A stretch of DNA of 64,000 bases, from the NCBI GenBank assembly GCA_963565915.1, contig OY751485.1, positions 1,736,001-1,800,000 on the forward strand. Reading direction: 5' to 3'. Each line of letters starts with the position of its first letter. Positions within the stretch are counted from its first letter, which is position 1. The notes beneath the pieces were generated by a model. The model was not told the origin of the DNA. It was given only the letters and a program-made list of their open reading frames with translations, and made no database searches. The position numbers and the translations under genes are program-made. The stretch comes from Entoloma clypeatum. Its lineage: Eukaryota; Basidiomycota; Agaricomycetes; Agaricales; Entolomataceae. Shown piece by piece: positions 41,796 to 52,162 of this stretch.

Positions 41796-43370
41796 TCAGA
41801 GCGACAAAAGTGGACCAGGCTTGTCGGGATAAGCGGAATGAAAGTCGGAGATGAGTTCTGGGGCATTTTCCAATTCATTGGCTGGTAGCCAAGAGAATTC
41901 TTCATCACTGTCTTCGTATCCTAACCAATGGACGAAGTATAGTAGCTTGCAGCTACGTTGTCGGTCGATCTTGGAGTCAATGATTTCTGCGATTTCATAT
42001 TCCAGTTCTCCATCAATGTCAATTGGAGGAGGCAGAGGTTGGGTCCGATTCAGAATGGTGTTCAGAGTTGCGGGTTTGAGCATAGAAACATGGTAGACAG
42101 GGTGAACACCGCGGAATGTGTCGGGGAGTCGGAGGGTAAAGGAATGTGTTCCAGGTTGTGCGATGATCTCGAAGGGTCCTAAGAACTTCTCTGAAAGTTT
42201 CTTGGATGGACATGTAGTGCGGAAGAATTTTGCTTTGACGAAAACCTGTTGTCCGACAGAGAATGTCGGAGGTACCATCCGATGGATGTCGACTTGGATC
42301 TGGTAATGTCGCTGCGCATCGGAGATGGTGGATTTTAGCTCTTGGTGTAGCTCGTCTAGGTCAGTCATGAAGGCTTGAGCTCAGAAAGAGGAGAGGTCGC
42401 ATTCTGGGTGAACAGTGATGTTCGGATGATAACCCTTGTTAGCAAAGAAAGGTGAGATGCCAGTCATAGCACTAGGTGCGTTGTTGTATGCGAACTCCGC
42501 AATCGGAAGGAGAGCGGACCAGTTGTCTTGTTGGTAGTTGCAGAATATGTGCAAGTACTGTTTGAGTGTCTGGTTAGTGCGTTCGGTTTGGCCGTCACCT
42601 TCAGGGTGGTAACCAGAAGTGAAGTGAAGGGTCATGTTTAGAGCTTTTCCGAGGGATCGGAAGAATCAGGATACGAATTCGGGGCCGCGGTCAGAGGTGA
42701 CATGTTCGGGTATGCCATGTTTAGAGAAGACATGTATTACAAAAAGGACGGCGAGATCTTCAGAGGTGCAATTAATGGTTGTCGGAATGAAGATGCTTTG
42801 CTTCGTGAATTGGTCAACGATAACGAGGATGGCATCGAAGTTGTCGGAGGTCGGAAGAGTCTCAATGAAATCCATGGATATGGAATTCCAAGGACGTTCG
42901 GGAATCGGGAGTTGTTTGAGTAAGCCATAAGGCTTATGTCAATGTGGTTTCGATCGCATGCAGGTGGTACATGACTTGCAATAGTGTTTCATGAAATCAT
43001 GTATTCCTGGCCAGGTGTAATCGCATTGAATACGACTGAGTGTCTTGTTTTGGCCTGGATGTCCAGCAAGCATATGATCATGCTTCTGCTGTAGGACGCG
43101 TTGTCGGAGTCGGGGATGTAGATGTGATTGTCATGTCAGAGAAAACCGTCGGGATTGAGGGACCAGTGAGGTTTGGGATCTTTTAAGTGAGTGTTGTAGA
43201 GAGTGTCGGAAGGGAGTGATTTCAGGATGTCATGGTGAAGCTTCTCAGTGTCCATAATGATGGTTGCACGGAGGACAGGTTCTAGAAGTTGGGTCGCGCA
43301 AAGTGAAGCAGAAAGCTGTTCTTGCAAAAACACTGGTCGGAGGTTGGTCGGATTGATATCCGCATAGTCT
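41796..43370 (-). pseudogene. Gypsy E integrase-chromodomain (decayed)
   Basis: From the right: QLSASLCATQLLEPVLRATI, HDHMLAGHPGQNKT, CKSCTTC (zinc finger); then MDFIETLPTSDNFDAILVIV, TSDRGPEFVS, TSGYHPEGDGQTERTNQTLK (D,D,E core); then KLSEKFLGPFEI and VHPVYHVSML. The chromodomain-like end is EYEIAEIIDSKI, FVHWLGYEDSDEEFSWLPAN. In-frame TGA codons lie near 43135, 42665 and 42379; at the last two the related element E' has Arg, so these are CGA to TGA. Confidence 0.85.
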
Positions 43371-43719
43371 GCAACAAAAGGAACTAAATGGCCACACCCT
43401 GACAATCCTCAAACATCCAGCAAGCATGCATCCCGTGCTTCAGTGGCAGGCAATGGACCAAGTCGACTGACAAGCCCTGCAAGTTCTGCAGCTCCCATGA
43501 AGAAGAAGAGGAATCCACATCGGTGTATGAAATGCCACAGAACAAACTGCCCCGGTGTGTTTAGGCAGCAGGCCTGTGCATGATTCAATGGCTAACATGT
43601 ATGTTCCCCCCTCTATTTATTTGGTCTGTTGACCCCACCATTTGTTTTTCTTTGCAGTTCAACAAGTTCTTTTAGTATCATCAACCGGTGGTCTTGCCTT
43701 TTTGTTTTCCTCTCTCATA
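43371..43719 (+). pseudogene. Fragment of the zinc-finger-tail gene, copy 2
   Basis: Inverted copy of 37202-37540, encoding the last part of that gene with KKKRNPHRCMKCHRTNCPGV and its stop. It begins at GCAACAAAAGG, where gypsy E is broken. Confidence 0.8.
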
Positions 43720-43748
43720 ACAGTAGCACCACTCAGCTAGGTGGACAC

Positions 43749-43766
43749 CCACCCCCCCCCCCCCCC
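43749..43766 (+). repeat. Poly-C tract
   Basis: Long uninterrupted run of C after CACCCA. It is shorter and interrupted by a T in the right copy (near 56026), so it is variable between the duplicates. Confidence 0.8.
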
Positions 43767-43867
43767 ACTCTCAGGTACTTCGAATTCAACTTACAGTAGG
43801 ACACCCCCTCCCAGGGGCATTGAATTAATTAATTCTTCCATGTGCACTACATGTATAGTTAGAGTGC

Positions 43868-43980
43868 CGTTAGGATTGGTTAGGATCTGGTTAGGGTTGA
43901 GGTTGGTTAGGGTTCAGTTAGGATTAGGTGGGTTAAGGGGTTAGGGTTAGAGATTAGAAGGTTAGAGTTGGTTAGAGTGA
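43868..43980 (+). repeat. Degenerate telomere-like (TTAGGG-related) array
   Basis: About 110 bp of GGTTAGG variants: TTAGGATTGGTTAGGATCTG, GGTTAGGGTTGAGG, TTAAGGGGTTAGGGTTAGAG and so on. TTAGGG is the usual basidiomycete telomere repeat. It is interstitial here and far from perfect. Confidence 0.6.
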
Positions 43981-46005
43981 GAGTTTGAAATGGGGGTGTA
44001 AAAAGGGTGTGAAACCCTGATTTTATATAATTACAGTACATCATTTGAGGCCATAAAATCTTGGTTATGTAACCTCAAAGTTCAGGGGAGGCCAATTGAT
44101 AATGTTTGTTCTTCATTTGTTTTCTTATATAATCAGTCGGCTCTGCATGTTATTCGTTTTTGTTCTGTATATATTACAGCGGTCTGGACAGTTGACCATG
44201 GATAGTGGACAGGCTGGATGCATCAGGTGTTTTGGGCAACTGCCCAGTTTCATGTATAAGTCTGGCTGCACAGGCTGCCAAATTATTCCTGTATTGGAAA
44301 GTAGGCTAGTGTAGAATTATGTGTATATACATTTCATGAGCCCATTGTCCATTGTCCTGAGACCAGGAGCTGAATTCATCTGAAAATCATGTGGTGCAAT
44401 ACTAATCTTGGGCAATGTATATCCAAACAACCACTTCTGATGTCACCCTGCATATTAAGTTATATTTAGTTTCATATTGGAGTATAAAGGGCCTCAGAAG
44501 TACTAGCATAGAATTTCATTTCATTTGGACCACCATTTCTCGTCCTCTTGCCCACACACACACACTCTCTCCCTCAACAGATTCTCGCAGCCCATGGTCC
44601 AGGACCTCACTTGGGGTTAGAGGGCCAGCACTGGTGTGGCAAATACAAGTCTCTCCTAGTTGGTGGTAATACATAGCCATGAAGTTACAAGCATAAATAT
44701 AAAATACAAGATATTCTAGCTTTTCATTTGTATCATATTTTATTCAATTTTATTCAATTTTATCTGTATCAAACCTATTTTAAAATAACATTTTATTATT
44801 ATTTATAGTATCAGTTCTCTAGATATTGATTTGCATTTATTTTGCATTACAAACTATCTTCCACACTTATCTGCCAATCCATTAATATACTCAACCTTGT
44901 AAATATACAATTGTCTTTCTCTATAGTTGTACAGATTCTTGTCACTTGTTGTCTTCAAATTATTATCACTCACACAGGTGGCTCCTATAACTTTACCATC
45001 ATGAAACCATATCACCTTCTGATGAAATAATTATAGAATCTTTGCTCATCAATTCCCAAGGAATATCAGTAACAACTCATTGGATCAGCAGCTGACCATT
45101 CTAATGAAGCATTGTTTGAAAGTAATTCAAGTACCACCAAAGTTGTACTTTGATTTTGAACAACTTCTATGAAAGGAAATCCAGGATCATCAGTATCCAT
45201 ATATGATAATAAGTACAGAAAATATTCAAAATCAAATTATAAGTTTGAAGATACTTGAATTACTCTCATACAATGTTTTATTGTTGAGATATAAGGTAAA
45301 TACTATTTTTCCCTCAATTCCCAAATTACATGATATCAGACAATCACCATCATACAAATATAGCATATTTGAAATTAGCTTCAAATTCTGCATCCAGTAG
45401 TAGTCAAACCAAACCAATTGATTGTTATCAACTTGAACAAACAAATACAAATAATGTATGCATTCATCATCCGATGTATGGCAGCTGTCTGTATCGACCT
45501 GAATCATCTTTCTAGCTTCAAGACTGGCAGACTTACTATTTTCAGCCATATTCGTATAAATACAGTTGAACAAAAAACATATCTGACCTCTTTATCCTCC
45601 CACATGATCTTGATCTGTTAAAAGTGATCATTTTATCAAATGCTTATATAATTATCAAATGTTTGTCATTTCACCAAGTTACATGACCAAACAGATGCCA
45701 TTTTTGAACCCATATATTACTCCAGCACTCTAACTAATATTGCCGATTTAGAAAACATTTTGCAGTGGTGCAAAAGATGAATGAATGAATGAAAAATGGT
45801 GCTAAGTTGTGGAATGATAAAGAACAAGCCTTAACACATTAAGGACTCGTAACAGATGTCTGTTACTGCAGTCGCATTCTGACACCCCCTTGTGAACACC
45901 CACCTCTTTCGGTCATCAGCATATTATGGAGGATCGAGGGCACCAGTAAAATGAGAGAGGAGAAGCTCCAGAAGAGATGCACCTGACCCCATGAGCACCT
46001 TTGAT
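43981..46005. other. AT-rich non-coding sequence in the duplicated block
   Basis: No convincing gene. It contains a 113-codon minus-strand frame (45232-45573) without recognisable features, an (ATGA)4 run near 45778 and many A/T homopolymers. It is present almost unchanged at 56252-58276. Confidence 0.45.
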
Positions 46006-46122
46006 TCTTGAAACTTCACATTGTCATTCTGATCAGAACTAGTTGCATCCACAGACCAACATGGAGCCCAGCCAACATGTGTGTAGTGTGCATCCTGGTT
46101 GTCCTAGAATAAAAGCCCCTCC

Positions 46123-46653
46123 TGTTACACTTTTTCACCCTCTTTCTATGCACCTTCACACGACCCCTCAACCCTCGACCCCGTTTCACTTAACTCCGAC
46201 ACGTGTCCCCCCTATTGCGCTATGACTCACATCGACTCGGACAATTCCCCTTTTAGATACATTTTCACTTGTTATCTCTGACTCACAGCCTTGAGGCCTT
46301 ATCTCTGACTCCTATGCCACAGCCTCCTTGAAACATCTATCTAACCAATGGCTTATTTAGCTCCTGCGCAGCACCATCTTATTTATAGCCATAGGATAAC
46401 ATATATAAGACCTGTAACCTTAGAGTAGAGGTCCTTAGCTTGACCTAGGCATACAACACTTACTTGTCTATTCTCTGAACGCTCTCTAACTAAGTGCCTT
46501 GCAAGGACTTAGCTCTGCCAGACCCCAAACCGAGTCGTCCTTCTGAGGAACTCGCTGATCTTGACCAAGTCATCCTATTGAGGGACTTGTGTGGAAACAG
46601 TACAAACCCACATGACTAGGACCTTGTACCGATTGTAGGCTATCGCCGTAACA
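46123..46653 (+). repeat. 5' LTR of gypsy F
   Basis: 531 bp bounded by TGTTAC and GTAACA. It contains a TATATAAG promoter-like motif at about 46402-46409. It lies 290 bp before the gag start. No partner LTR is present. Confidence 0.6.
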
Positions 46654-46943
46654 AAAGGTCAAGCTGATCTACATCGTCAACCCACCGCGGTTTTAGATGC
46701 AAAGATTCCTCCCCGACGATCAACCTTTGGACTCCCATCTGACTCAGAAGACGAACAAGAGTTCATTGACCCATCACACCACAACAACCACCAACACCGT
46801 ACAGAAGAGTAACCTCCTCTTTTGTACCAGTCAACCCCACAACACCCTCTTACCTCTCCCCAAGACAAATCCAACCGCCGCCAGCTGTTGCTGTTGCTGC
46901 ACCAAAGACCCCAGACACCCCAGTTAAACCAGCACCTGTAGAA

Positions 46944-47996
46944 ATGACTTCTCAGGCAAGAACCGCAGACAAAGAGATCAAGATCAGCCCGCTGGCGATC
47001 TTCAATGGAGACAGAAGAAAACTGTCAGAATTTTTGTTCAACGCAAACTTATACTTGGAAATGAACGATGACATCTACAACTCCGACAAAAAGAAAATCC
47101 TCTTCACGGTCTCGTACATGAAAGGAGGAACCGCCGGGCCATGGAAGGAGTCTTGGTACAGAGACATCACCACCGCTGGAGCCCACCTACCTGAAGTACA
47201 CAGACTTCATCGAGAAACTAAGGAAGTCATTTTCCCCGGTCAACAAAGAAGGAGACGCATTGACTATGATGAAAACACAGAAGATGGAGGAGGGCATGAC
47301 AGCCGACGAATTTGTTGAAAAATTCAAACTATGGGTTGCAGAGAGTTTAATCACAGAGGAACGATCCCTCAAAGATTATTTCATGGAGGCGTTGCCACAC
47401 GTGCTCCGAGACAAGATCTTGGGTCTTGACAAGATCCCAGGAACAGTTGATGAATGGTACACCATGGCGTCCAGATTGGAAAACCAGTGGAGGAGAGCCA
47501 GGGCAGTCTCTCAAAGGCTTAGGCCCGGTGGGGAAAGAAGAAGTTCAAGGTTAACTATAACCCTGCACCCCGAAACACGCACTTTGCCCCAGACCCAAAC
47601 ACCATGGACATCGACCGGCTGACTGCCGAAGAAAGAGACAACCACTTCAAGAAAGGGTCGTGCTTTGTCTGCCATCAGGCAGGACATCGTGCTGATGCAC
47701 ACAAAGGAGGAAAGACCCCGGTTGCAAACAACACATTCAAGAAAGCTTCCAACACATATGCCCATATCCAAGGCATTTTTAAAGACTTACCGAATGAAGA
47801 ACAGGACGTCCTAATCCGGCCTGTACCGATGTCAGCCCCTGCTCAGTTTTCAATCTCCCTATCCCCTGTAATTGTAGCTGACATTAATGAAAAATCTTTT
47901 TTGATCCCCATTTCAATGTCAGGAGAAGGAGAAAGCATCGATGAAAAACTAAAGATAAACGCCCTGATAGACTCAGGAGCAGGAGGAACCTTCAGA
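46944..47996 (+). pseudogene. Gypsy F Gag and start of protease (decayed, truncated)
   Basis: Starts MTSQARTADKEIKISPLAIF with capsid features LFNANLYLEMNDDIYNSDKK. The frame changes near 47185 to KYTDFIEKLRKSFSPVNKEG and again near 47530. The knuckle reads CFVCHQAGHRADAH, with His where the fourth metal ligand is normally Cys. The protease starts NALIDSGAGGTF and is cut at the junction with E'. Confidence 0.8.
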
Positions 47997-49374
47997 TGTG
48001 GAAAACAGGGTGAACACCGCATATGGTGTCCGGAAGTCGGAGGGTGTAAGAGTGTGTACCATTCCTGGCAAGGATGTCAAAGGGGCCAAGGTACTTTTCA
48101 GACAGCTTTTTGGAGGGTCGTGTAGTGTGGAAAAACTTAGCCTTCACAAATGCTTGCTGTCCTACTTTGAGCGGAGGGGGCGGAGCACGCCGGAGATCGG
48201 CAGGGCCTTGATAACGTTGTTGAGCTTCTAGGATTGTAGATTTGAGTTCTTGGTGAAGCTCGTCTAGGTCTACGACAAATTGTCGGGCACGGGCGGATGC
48301 GAGGTCGCGCTCCGGATGGACAGAGAGGTTCGGATGATAACCTTTATTGGCGAAGAAGGGCAAGATCCCGGTCGTAGCACTCGGAGCATTGTTGTACGCG
48401 AACTCCGCAAGCGGAAGTAGCTCGGACCAGTTGTCCTGCTGATAGTTGCAGAAGATGCGGAGGTACTGTTCCAAGGTTTGGTTGGTACGTTTGGTCTGAC
48501 CATCGCCTTCAGGATGGTAGCCAGAGGTGAAGTGCAGAGTCATGTTGAGGGCTTTTCCGAGGGAGCGGAAAAAGCGGGAGATGAACTCTGGGCCTCGGTC
48601 GGAGGTGACATGTTCTGGTACTCCGTGCTTGGAGAACACATGCAGGATGAACAAGGTGGCTAGATCTTCGGAGGTGCAGTGGATTGTAGTCGGAACAAAA
48701 ATGCTTTGTTTTGTCATTCGGTCAACAATAACAAGGATTGTGTCAAAACCGCTGGAGGTCGGAAGTGTCTCGATGAAGTCCATGGATATGGAGTTCCACG
48801 GAAGGTTCGGAACTGGGAGTTGCTTCAGCATACCATAGGGCTTGTGGCGTTGAGGTTTAGAGCACATGCAATTGGTGCAGGATTTGCAGTACTTTTTGAC
48901 AAAGTCTCGAACACCAGGCCAAGTATAATCTCGTCGAATGAGACTAACTGTCTTGTTCTGTCCAGGGTGTCCGGAGAGAATATGGTTGTGCTTGTTGCAG
49001 AGGGTGCGGAGCTGGAGGTTATCGGAGTCGGGGACATAAATGTGACTGCTATGACAGAGGAAACCGTCGGAGTCTATGGACCAGTGCAGTTTGGGCTCCT
49101 TGAGATGGTCGGCATAGATTGGGTTGGATGGGAGTGAACGGAGGATGTTGGAGTGCAACTGTTCAATGTCCATTATGACTGTGGCGCAGAGAACAGGGGT
49201 GAACAACTCCATAGCTCGGAGAGATGCGGACAGCTGTTCTTGGGAAAAGACTGGTTGGAAGTTGCTTGGATTTACCAACACATAGTCGCTATTCCCCTCT
49301 TTGGGATAGACGTCCCATCGTCTAGTCAAAGAGTCCGGTTTGGTACCGAGACGCCCGGGGCAGAAGTGAATCAA
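47997..49374 (-). pseudogene. Gypsy E' integrase (open but truncated)
   Basis: An uninterrupted 459-codon stretch: RNase H end (GRLGTKPDSLTRRWD), zinc finger HNHILSGHPGQNKT and CKSCTNC, core MDFIETLPTSSGFDTILVIV, TSDRGPEFISRFF, HPEGDGQTKRTNQTLEQ (D,D,E kept), and SEKYLGPFDI. It breaks at GVHPVFHI, where E continues into the chromodomain. Confidence 0.88.
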
Positions 49375-50541
49375 GAGATTGAACTGAGAGAGGAACTCGG
49401 ACCACCAGGCCTGTCGGTGGGTGAGAACCTTTGTAGTGGCGAAGTACTCCAGGTTCTTGTGGTCCGTGACAACGTCGATCGGAGCAGCAGAGCAGCGGAG
49501 CCTTCAACGTAATGTTGCCATACCTTGAATGCTTCATGGATAGCAAGTAACTCCTTGTCATGCATGTCATAGTTGAGCTCCGGGGCAGTGAAGGTGCGGG
49601 AGTGGAACACTACTGGGTGTATCTCCTTGTCGGAGGTCCGGATGGACAAAATAGCACCAAGTGCGTAGTCGGAGGCGTCCGTCTCGATGATAATAGGTCG
49701 ATCAGGAATCCAATGAGTGAGGACCGGTGCTTTGGTAAAAGCGAGTTTCAACTCATTGAACGCACTCCGTGCGGAGTCGGAGAAACAGAACAGAGTACCC
49801 TTCTGGGTGAGTCGGGTGAGCAGAACAATGATGTCCAAATAACCATGAATGAAACATCGATAGAAATTTGCGAATCCAAGGAAAGACTGTACATCCTTCA
49901 CTTTTCAAGGTTCAGGCCACTCTTGAATGGTCTTCACCTTGGTTCGGACATACAGAGACCGGAGGGAGAAAGGATGAAACCAAGATATTCAACTCTGTCG
50001 ACAGAAAATTCGCACTTGTCGGAGCGGACGTAAAGTCCATTCTTGCGGAGACGTTGGAGAACTTCCTTGACATCGTCGGGGTGCTTGGTGGGGTCGTCGG
50101 AGTAAATGAGAATGTCGTTGAGGTAGACCACCACTGTAACATCGAGGAGGTCACTGAAGATATCATTCACAAATCGCTGAAAAGCGGCAGGGGCGTTGGA
50201 TAGTCCAAAAGGCATAACAAGCCATTCAAATGATCCGTAACGAGTGCGGAAAGTGGTTTTTTATTCATCTCTGTCAGCAATGCGGACAAGATGATATGCA
50301 TGCCGGAGATCGAGAGTGGTATAAACATGCGCTTTTCCAGCAGTGGAAAGGAGGTCGGAGATGAGCGGAAGAGGGTATCGATCTTTCTTGGTAACTTTGT
50401 TCAGGCCCCGATAGTCGACGCACAGGCGGAGGGAACCGTCCTTCTTTTAGACAAAGAGGACCGGAGCGCCGTGCGGAGAGCGAGAGGGGCGAATGAAACC
50501 AATGGCCAAATGTTTGTCTATGAAGTTTCGCAGGGCAGATA
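49371..50541 (-). pseudogene. Gypsy E' RT and RNase H (decayed)
   Basis: RT reads GFIRPSRSPHGAPVLFV, stop, KKDGSLR, then [25 protein letters not shown], stop, [13 protein letters not shown] and [20 protein letters not shown]. The catalytic box is VYLNDILIY with Asn (codon at 50117-50119) for the first Asp. RNase H follows with FLGFANFYRCFI, ETDASDYALGAIL and LNYDMHDKELLAIHEAFKVW. The region is frameshifted near 49905 and 50216. Confidence 0.85.
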
Positions 50542-50751
50542 CAGTGCCTCACAAAACTGATTCAATGTTTGCTACTTTGTGAATACCTTCAAAATAACTT
50601 TGCAAATAATGGCAATGAAAAGAAGGTATTGGTATCTGGTTAAAAGCCCTGCTTCAGGACTCTTGGAATCTGCAATAATTATGTAATTCCCAAAAAGAAT
50701 GATCAATATATGATCAAATTACTCCAGGGACTCATTGAATCAGTTTTGTGA
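50542..50751. repeat. Left terminal inverted repeat of the Tc1 element
   Basis: 210 bp. The motif TCACAAAACTGATTCAATG is at 50549-50567 and its inverse at 50733-50751, so the repeat is itself bounded by inverted copies. Confidence 0.8.
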
Positions 50752-50781
50752 ATATGTACAATAAATACAGTATTTTATACT

Positions 50782-51798
50782 TTAGTACTTGGTATTACCC
50801 CCCTTAGCTTTGATTACTGCCTCTACCCTTCTTGGCATACTTTCTATCAGGTTTTGACACACTTCTGGCTCTATATTATTCCACACCTCTGCTGCTCTGT
50901 CCCAAATCTCCCAGACTCCCTTGGGTGGTGTTGGATATTCATTCAACTTCCTTTTAATATGAACCCAGAGGTGTTCAATAGGATTGAGGTCTGGGGACTG
51001 TGCAGGCCAATCCAGCAGAGCAATATTCTTGCTGTCCATCCATTTTTTGGCCTTCTTGGAGGTGTGCTTGGGGTCATTGTCCTGCTGAAAAATGATCTCC
51101 TCTTCAGAGATTCCACTCTCCTCCATGCTGGGCAGCAAATTGTCCTCCAAAATGGACACATACTGATCAGCATCCATCCTCCCCTCAACCTCTGCAAGTC
51201 TCCCCACACCTTCCCAACCCATACAACCCCAAACCATAATATTTCCTCCCCCAAACTTGACTGTGCCCTGAACCTCTCTTTCAATAAGCCCCTCACCCTT
51301 CTTTTTCCAGACCCATTCCTTGCCATCTGACCCAAACCTGTTGATTTTGGTCTCATCTGACCAAATGACCCTCTTCCAGTCCTCCACTGTCCATTCCCTG
51401 TGCTTCATAGCAAATGCCAACCGCCTCTTCCAATGTATGGCCTTTAAGAAAGGTCTTTTCTTCTTTGTTACAGCCTTGAATTCATGTTTTCTGAGAACCC
51501 TTCTCACAGTTTCTGGGGAGACAGGATTGGAGATGACAGTGTTGATGTGTTTGGTAGCCTGCACAGCATTGGAGGCTTTCCCTGAGGTGATTTGTGAAAG
51601 TATGTTTCGTGTGTTGGTGGGAGAAAGCTTGGATGGACGACCACCAGAAGAGAGATTGCAATGAGGAAGAAAATTCTGAAGCACTCTGGAGACAGTTGGT
51701 TGGCTGACACCCAGGTTAGAGGCAATATGACGAGTGGAGTGACCATTGGAGGCCAGAGAAAGAATGTTTTCCTTGTGGGAAGAGGAGATAGGGTGCAT
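50782..51798 (-). CDS. Tc1/mariner transposase, 338 aa
   Basis: Cut-and-paste transposase of the Tc1 type. The N-terminal helix-turn-helix region has STRHIASNLGVSQPTVSRVL, a GRP-like linker SSGGRPSKLS and a second helix-turn-helix. The DDE domain has WSDETKINRFGSDG (first Asp), FQQDNDPKHTSKKA (second Asp) and DWPAQSPDLNPIEHLW (Glu), the DD34E arrangement of Tc1. A GGGNIMVWGC glycine box is present. Length is normal and no defect is seen, so it may be active. The start MHPISSSHKENIL is the first Met after the repeat. Confidence 0.95.
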   Translation of the reverse strand: MHPISSSHKENILSLASNGHSTRHIASNLGVSQPTVSRVLQNFLPHCNLSSGGRPSKLSPTNTRNILSQITSGKASNAVQATKHINTVISNPVSPETVRRVLRKHEFKAVTKKKRPFLKAIHWKRRLAFAMKHREWTVEDWKRVIWSDETKINRFGSDGKEWVWKKKGEGLIEREVQGTVKFGGGNIMVWGCMGWEGVGRLAEVEGRMDADQYVSILEDNLLPSMEESGISEEEIIFQQDNDPKHTSKKAKKWMDSKNIALLDWPAQSPDLNPIEHLWVHIKRKLNEYPTPPKGVWEIWDRAAEVWNNIEPEVCQNLIESMPRRVEAVIKAKGGNTKY

Positions 51799-51950
51799 GA
51801 TTAATTATGGAGGCTGTTGAGGTTGGATTCTTCTTATACAACTTTCCTTGACAACCCATCAGGGTTCTATTCAAGTTCCATCAGTAAGTCATGACAACTG
51901 GCTACCATACAACCAGTGAAGCATTTGATTCTGATAATTGCCATAGGTAC

Positions 51951-52160
51951 TCACAAAACTGATTCAATGAGTTGCTGATTTAATTTAATCATATCTCCAT
52001 GGATTCTGATCTAAATCATATGATTCCTTTATATTCTGAAAGCCCTGAAGTAGGGCTTTCAATTATATACCAAAGGTTTAATTCAATTGGTATTCTTTGC
52101 AGAGTTATCTTGAAGGTATTCAAAAAGCAACAAACATTGAATCAGTTTTGTGAGGCACTG
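51951..52160. repeat. Right terminal inverted repeat of the Tc1 element
   Basis: 210 bp, mirror of the left one. The 19-bp motif is at 51951-51969 and its inverse at 52135-52153. Confidence 0.8.
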
Positions 52161-52162
52161 TA

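Larger units (their letters stand above)
40234..43370 (-). mobile_element. Gypsy E: 3' part of an LTR retrotransposon with an antisense accessory gene
   Basis: Minus-strand Ty3/gypsy chromovirus, truncated. It keeps the 3' LTR (40234-40724), an antisense spliced gene (40846-41768) and the integrase-chromodomain end of pol (41796-43370). It breaks off inside the region before the integrase zinc finger, at about 43370, where the zinc-finger-tail fragment begins. A polypurine tract (CTAAGGGGGAAATAC on the minus strand) abuts the LTR. Confidence 0.85.
41595..46005 (+). repeat. 4.4-kb segmental duplication, left copy
   Basis: Nearly identical, in direct orientation, to 53858-58276. It spans the 3' end of the antisense gene, E's integrase, the zinc-finger-tail fragment, a telomere-like array and 2 kb of AT-rich sequence. 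Visible differences are a few substitutions, a 10-bp indel near 43098 and poly-C length. Its left edge lies inside the antisense gene, which is continuous here, so the left side of this copy is the source. Confidence 0.95.
46123..47996 (+). mobile_element. Gypsy F: 5' part of an LTR retrotransposon
   Basis: LTR, gag and the start of the protease of a plus-strand gypsy element. It ends abruptly within the protease (ALIDSGAGGTF) at about 47996, where gypsy E' sequence begins in the opposite orientation. Frames are broken. Confidence 0.8.
50542..52160 (-). mobile_element. Tc1/mariner DNA transposon, apparently intact
   Basis: 1619-bp element with TA target duplications (50540-50541 and 52161-52162), starting CAGTGCCTCAC at both ends. 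It sits in gypsy E' between protease and RT; removing it with one TA restores ISQSKL-SALRNFID. Terminal inverted repeats are about 210 bp with a diverged centre. The single transposase gene is open. It is younger than the decay of its host element. Confidence 0.93.

Noticed and set aside
43868..43980. A real telomere or chromosome end
   Set aside because: The repeats are degenerate, short and flanked on both sides by ordinary sequence, and they occur twice.
45232..45573. 113-codon minus-strand open frame in the AT-rich part of the duplicated block (also 57503-57844)
   Set aside because: No recognisable domain, no intron signals; its preservation in both copies only reflects the recent duplication.
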